From Candidatus Sulfotelmatobacter sp. (GTDB taxonomy: Bacteria; Acidobacteriota; Terriglobia; Terriglobales; Acidobacteriaceae), in assembly GCA_030049565.1 (NCBI GenBank), contig JASIKQ010000165.1, positions 1 to 5,986 on the forward strand: DNA of 5,986 nt. The letters are read 5' to 3'. The position numbers and the translations under genes are program-made. Every line of letters starts with the position of its first letter. Position 1 is the first letter of the stretch. Shown here piece after piece: positions 4,246 to 5,986 of this stretch. Under the pieces are notes generated by a model that was given only the letters and a program-made list of their open reading frames with translations, searched no databases and had not been told where the DNA came from.

Positions 4246-5986
4246 TTACTTCTTCGCCATCTTGCGGGCAATCTCTTCCATGAGCTTCGGACGAAGGTCG
4301 GCGAGCACGCTATCGACGATGCTGGCGACATCTTTGCTGTCACCGTTGGGCGAAGCGGGAACAGCTTCCTGATCGATCTGCTCGGCGCCTGCGGCTACCG
4401 CCCGCGCTGCAGTTTCCCTGGCAGCTGATTCGGACACGTGGGACTCAAGCGGCTGACTATCTTCCGAACCCTGCAAAGGCGCAACGGCATCCTTGTTCGT
4501 ATCTCGAATCTGCCGCCAGCTTTCCCAGGCCGCCGCAGCATTCTTCACGCTTTCCGAATCGATTCTGGGTTCATCGGAGAGGCTCGCAGCGGCTTCCGCG
4601 TTCGCCCGAGTTTCAGCCGGCTCTGCCGCTCTTACAAACGACGTAAACCCGCTACTGGCCGCGGCCGCTTCCGCCATTTCAGGTTCAGCATTGCGTTCTT
4701 CCTGCGTGACCGTTTCGGAAGCCTGTACCGGCTCGACAAAGCTTACAAAGCTGCTCGCGGAGGCCTCTAATGGCGAAGAGTCTGTTGCCACGGGTGTCGC
4801 ATCCGCAGTCTCGTCAGACGAGATGGCGGGCAACACTCCGGTTTCTGCCGGTTGGCGTGTTCCTTCTGAAGACTGGCTTCCGGCTGCCTCGCCGATTTCA
4901 GAGGACGCGCTCGCTGGCGCAGCCACGGCATCCGTTTCCGTCCCCTCGAATGCGTCTTTCCCGCTTTGCGTTTCAGGCGTCACAGAATCGGCTTGAATCG
5001 TCTCCGGCGCTGTTGTGGACAAAACGACCCGAGCACGATCCGAATCCCCACAGGCCTCTTTACTCGAAGCCGCCGGAATGGCCATGTCAGATCCCGAGTT
5101 TTCCGACGTCGCGTGGACACCTGCTATCGAAACAGGCTGCTCTTCGGAAGTCGCGGCAGGCTCAGATGTCAGGCTTGACGGAACAGATGCTGCATATGCC
5201 CGCCGCATCTCCTCTTCCAGCGACAGTGCTTCTTCGCCGGCTTCAAGAGCGACTGGGACGGCGGTCCAGTGAGGCGATGTGAGATCGGCGGGCAAGAATT
5301 CTGCCGCGGCAGCCATTGTGACCGGCTCATCGTGTACCGCCCCCGCTTCTGCCGGACATCCCTCCATGAAGGCAGGCTCGCAAATCACAGGCTCGGCGGG
5401 CTTGAATTCAGCCTGAGCTTCTGGCGCCTCGGGTTTGCAGATGGAATCTTCAGCCGGCTGGCTTTGCGGAATTTGAGCCTCGGAGGTGTGTGGTGTAAAG
5501 GCGGCATCCGCTGCGACCGCTTCCGCCTTTTGAATCTGCGCCGCTGCCGCCGCAATCGCCGCAACTTCCTCCGCAGTTACATCGGTGGGCAATCCTGTGG
5601 GCGCCACTGCCCCAACCTCTACGCTGGCCTGGGCGATAGTCTGCTGTTGTCTCTGTTCGTCGTATGGATGGGCTGCCTTTTCCGCCGAAGTTTCTACGAC
5701 GGTTCGCAGATCGCGATTCACCGCATTATAGAAATCGCTCGCATCCGCAACTTTTTCGTCGTTGACGGGCTTTGCATCCGGAAATCCAATCCTGCTCTTC
5801 CACCCAGTCTGCTCAGAACTATCGCCGCGTCCGCGGTCGGACGCCTCTACGGCGGCGATCGCGCGCGCAAAGCGGCCAGTCTTCGATGGCTCCGGCCGCG
5901 GCACAACTTTGTCCTCCAATTTCGACAACGCGCTCAGCAGTTCGCTAGCCTCGAAGGGCTTGACGATAAAGCCTTCTGCCCGCACT
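4246..5986 (-). CDS. Response regulator with long Ala/Glu-rich tail, 3' part
   Basis: The gene runs off the right edge; 579 codons are visible before TAA at 4248-4246. The GTG at 5985 is internal, not a start. Visible residues 1-27 (VRAEGFIVKPFEASELLSALSKLEDKV) are the last strand and helix of a receiver domain. The conserved Lys-Pro is at 9-10, and the phosphorylated Asp must lie outside the window. Residues about 28-550 are low-complexity, rich in Ala, Glu, Ser, Pro and Thr, and probably disordered. Within them stand more ordered islands: TGWKSRIGFPD (60-70), SDFYNAVNRDLRT (83-95), an Ala-rich helix (136-162), SPHWTAVPVALE with SLEEEMRRAYAAS (237-267), and AAAAWESWRQIRDT (483-496). The end (553-576, ASIVDSVLADLRPKLMEEI then ARKM) is a predicted amphipathic helix. 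There is no DNA-binding or enzymatic output domain, so output is probably by protein-protein contact in the cytoplasm. Specific partners cannot be named. Confidence 0.82.
   Translation of the reverse strand, partial: VRAEGFIVKPFEASELLSALSKLEDKVVPRPEPSKTGRFARAIAAVEASDRGRGDSSEQTGWKSRIGFPDAKPVNDEKVADASDFYNAVNRDLRTVVETSAEKAAHPYDEQRQQQTIAQASVEVGAVAPTGLPTDVTAEEVAAIAAAAAQIQKAEAVAADAAFTPHTSEAQIPQSQPAEDSICKPEAPEAQAEFKPAEPVICEPAFMEGCPAEAGAVHDEPVTMAAAAEFLPADLTSPHWTAVPVALEAGEEALSLEEEMRRAYAASVPSSLTSEPAATSEEQPVSIAGVHATSENSGSDMAIPAASSKEACGDSDRARVVLSTTAPETIQADSVTPETQSGKDAFEGTETDAVAAPASASSEIGEAAGSQSSEGTRQPAETGVLPAISSDETADATPVATDSSPLEASASSFVSFVEPVQASETVTQEERNAEPEMAEAAAASSGFTSFVRAAEPAETRANAEAAASLSDEPRIDSESVKNAAAAWESWRQIRDTNKDAVAPLQGSEDSQPLESHVSESAARETAARAVAAGAEQIDQEAVPASPNGDSKDVASIVDSVLADLRPKLMEEIARKMAKK

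Noticed and set aside
4493..5282. Overlapping plus-strand open frames opposite the response regulator tail
   Set aside because: GC-rich, Ala/Glu-biased coding DNA rarely gives stops on the opposite strand. The translations are low-complexity shadows (Ser/Ala or Arg-rich), while the minus-strand frame ends in a well-formed helix and starts in a receiver domain.

Overview
The window looks like part of a soil or sediment Acidobacteriota chromosome (Terriglobia-like). This is inferred from the gene types, not from a marker gene: a GloVer tandem-repeat protein, an exported enzyme led by the FTLSVSPSSQTV-type Ig-like module common in that phylum, and a response regulator with a very long Ala/Glu/Ser-rich tail. 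The DNA is moderately GC-rich. No RNA gene, CRISPR array, insertion sequence or phage gene is visible.

Left third, plus strand. Positions 1-1080 are the 3' part of a GloVer (Gloeo/Verruco-type) repeat protein with six repeats of 56-66 residues, probably propeller blades; its start lies outside the window. An in-frame remnant of a seventh repeat follows the stop codon. After a 128-base gap, 1209-2342 encodes an exported protein with an Ig-like domain and a GH16 catalytic domain of lichenase type (motif EIDIEF), preceded by a strong ribosome binding site.

Middle, minus strand. Two small genes form a likely operon (3365 to 2964, then 2953 to 2375) that converges on the GH16 gene with 32 bases between them. 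Both encode proteins with a Sec signal peptide followed by a GerW/YtfJ-like domain, a family best known from the cytoplasm of Bacillus spores. The first appears to start at TTG. The second carries an extra C-terminal segment with a duplicated IGNxLNxGS motif. Upstream lie a plausible sigma70-type promoter, a strong 13-bp hairpin, and a small ABM-fold (antibiotic biosynthesis monooxygenase-like) gene (4044 to 3685).

Right third, minus strand. Positions 4246-5986 are the 3' part of a response regulator gene. Only the last strand and helix of the receiver domain (VKPFE) are inside the window. They are followed by roughly 500 residues of low-complexity linker with a few Trp-containing islands, and by a C-terminal amphipathic helix.

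The genes do not form one obvious pathway. The left half is devoted to exported proteins (GloVer, glucanase-like, two exported GerW-like proteins). The right half is regulatory and miscellaneous. The points most worth a second look are the tandem exported GerW-like pair, the repeat remnant beyond the GloVer stop, and the architecture of the response regulator tail.
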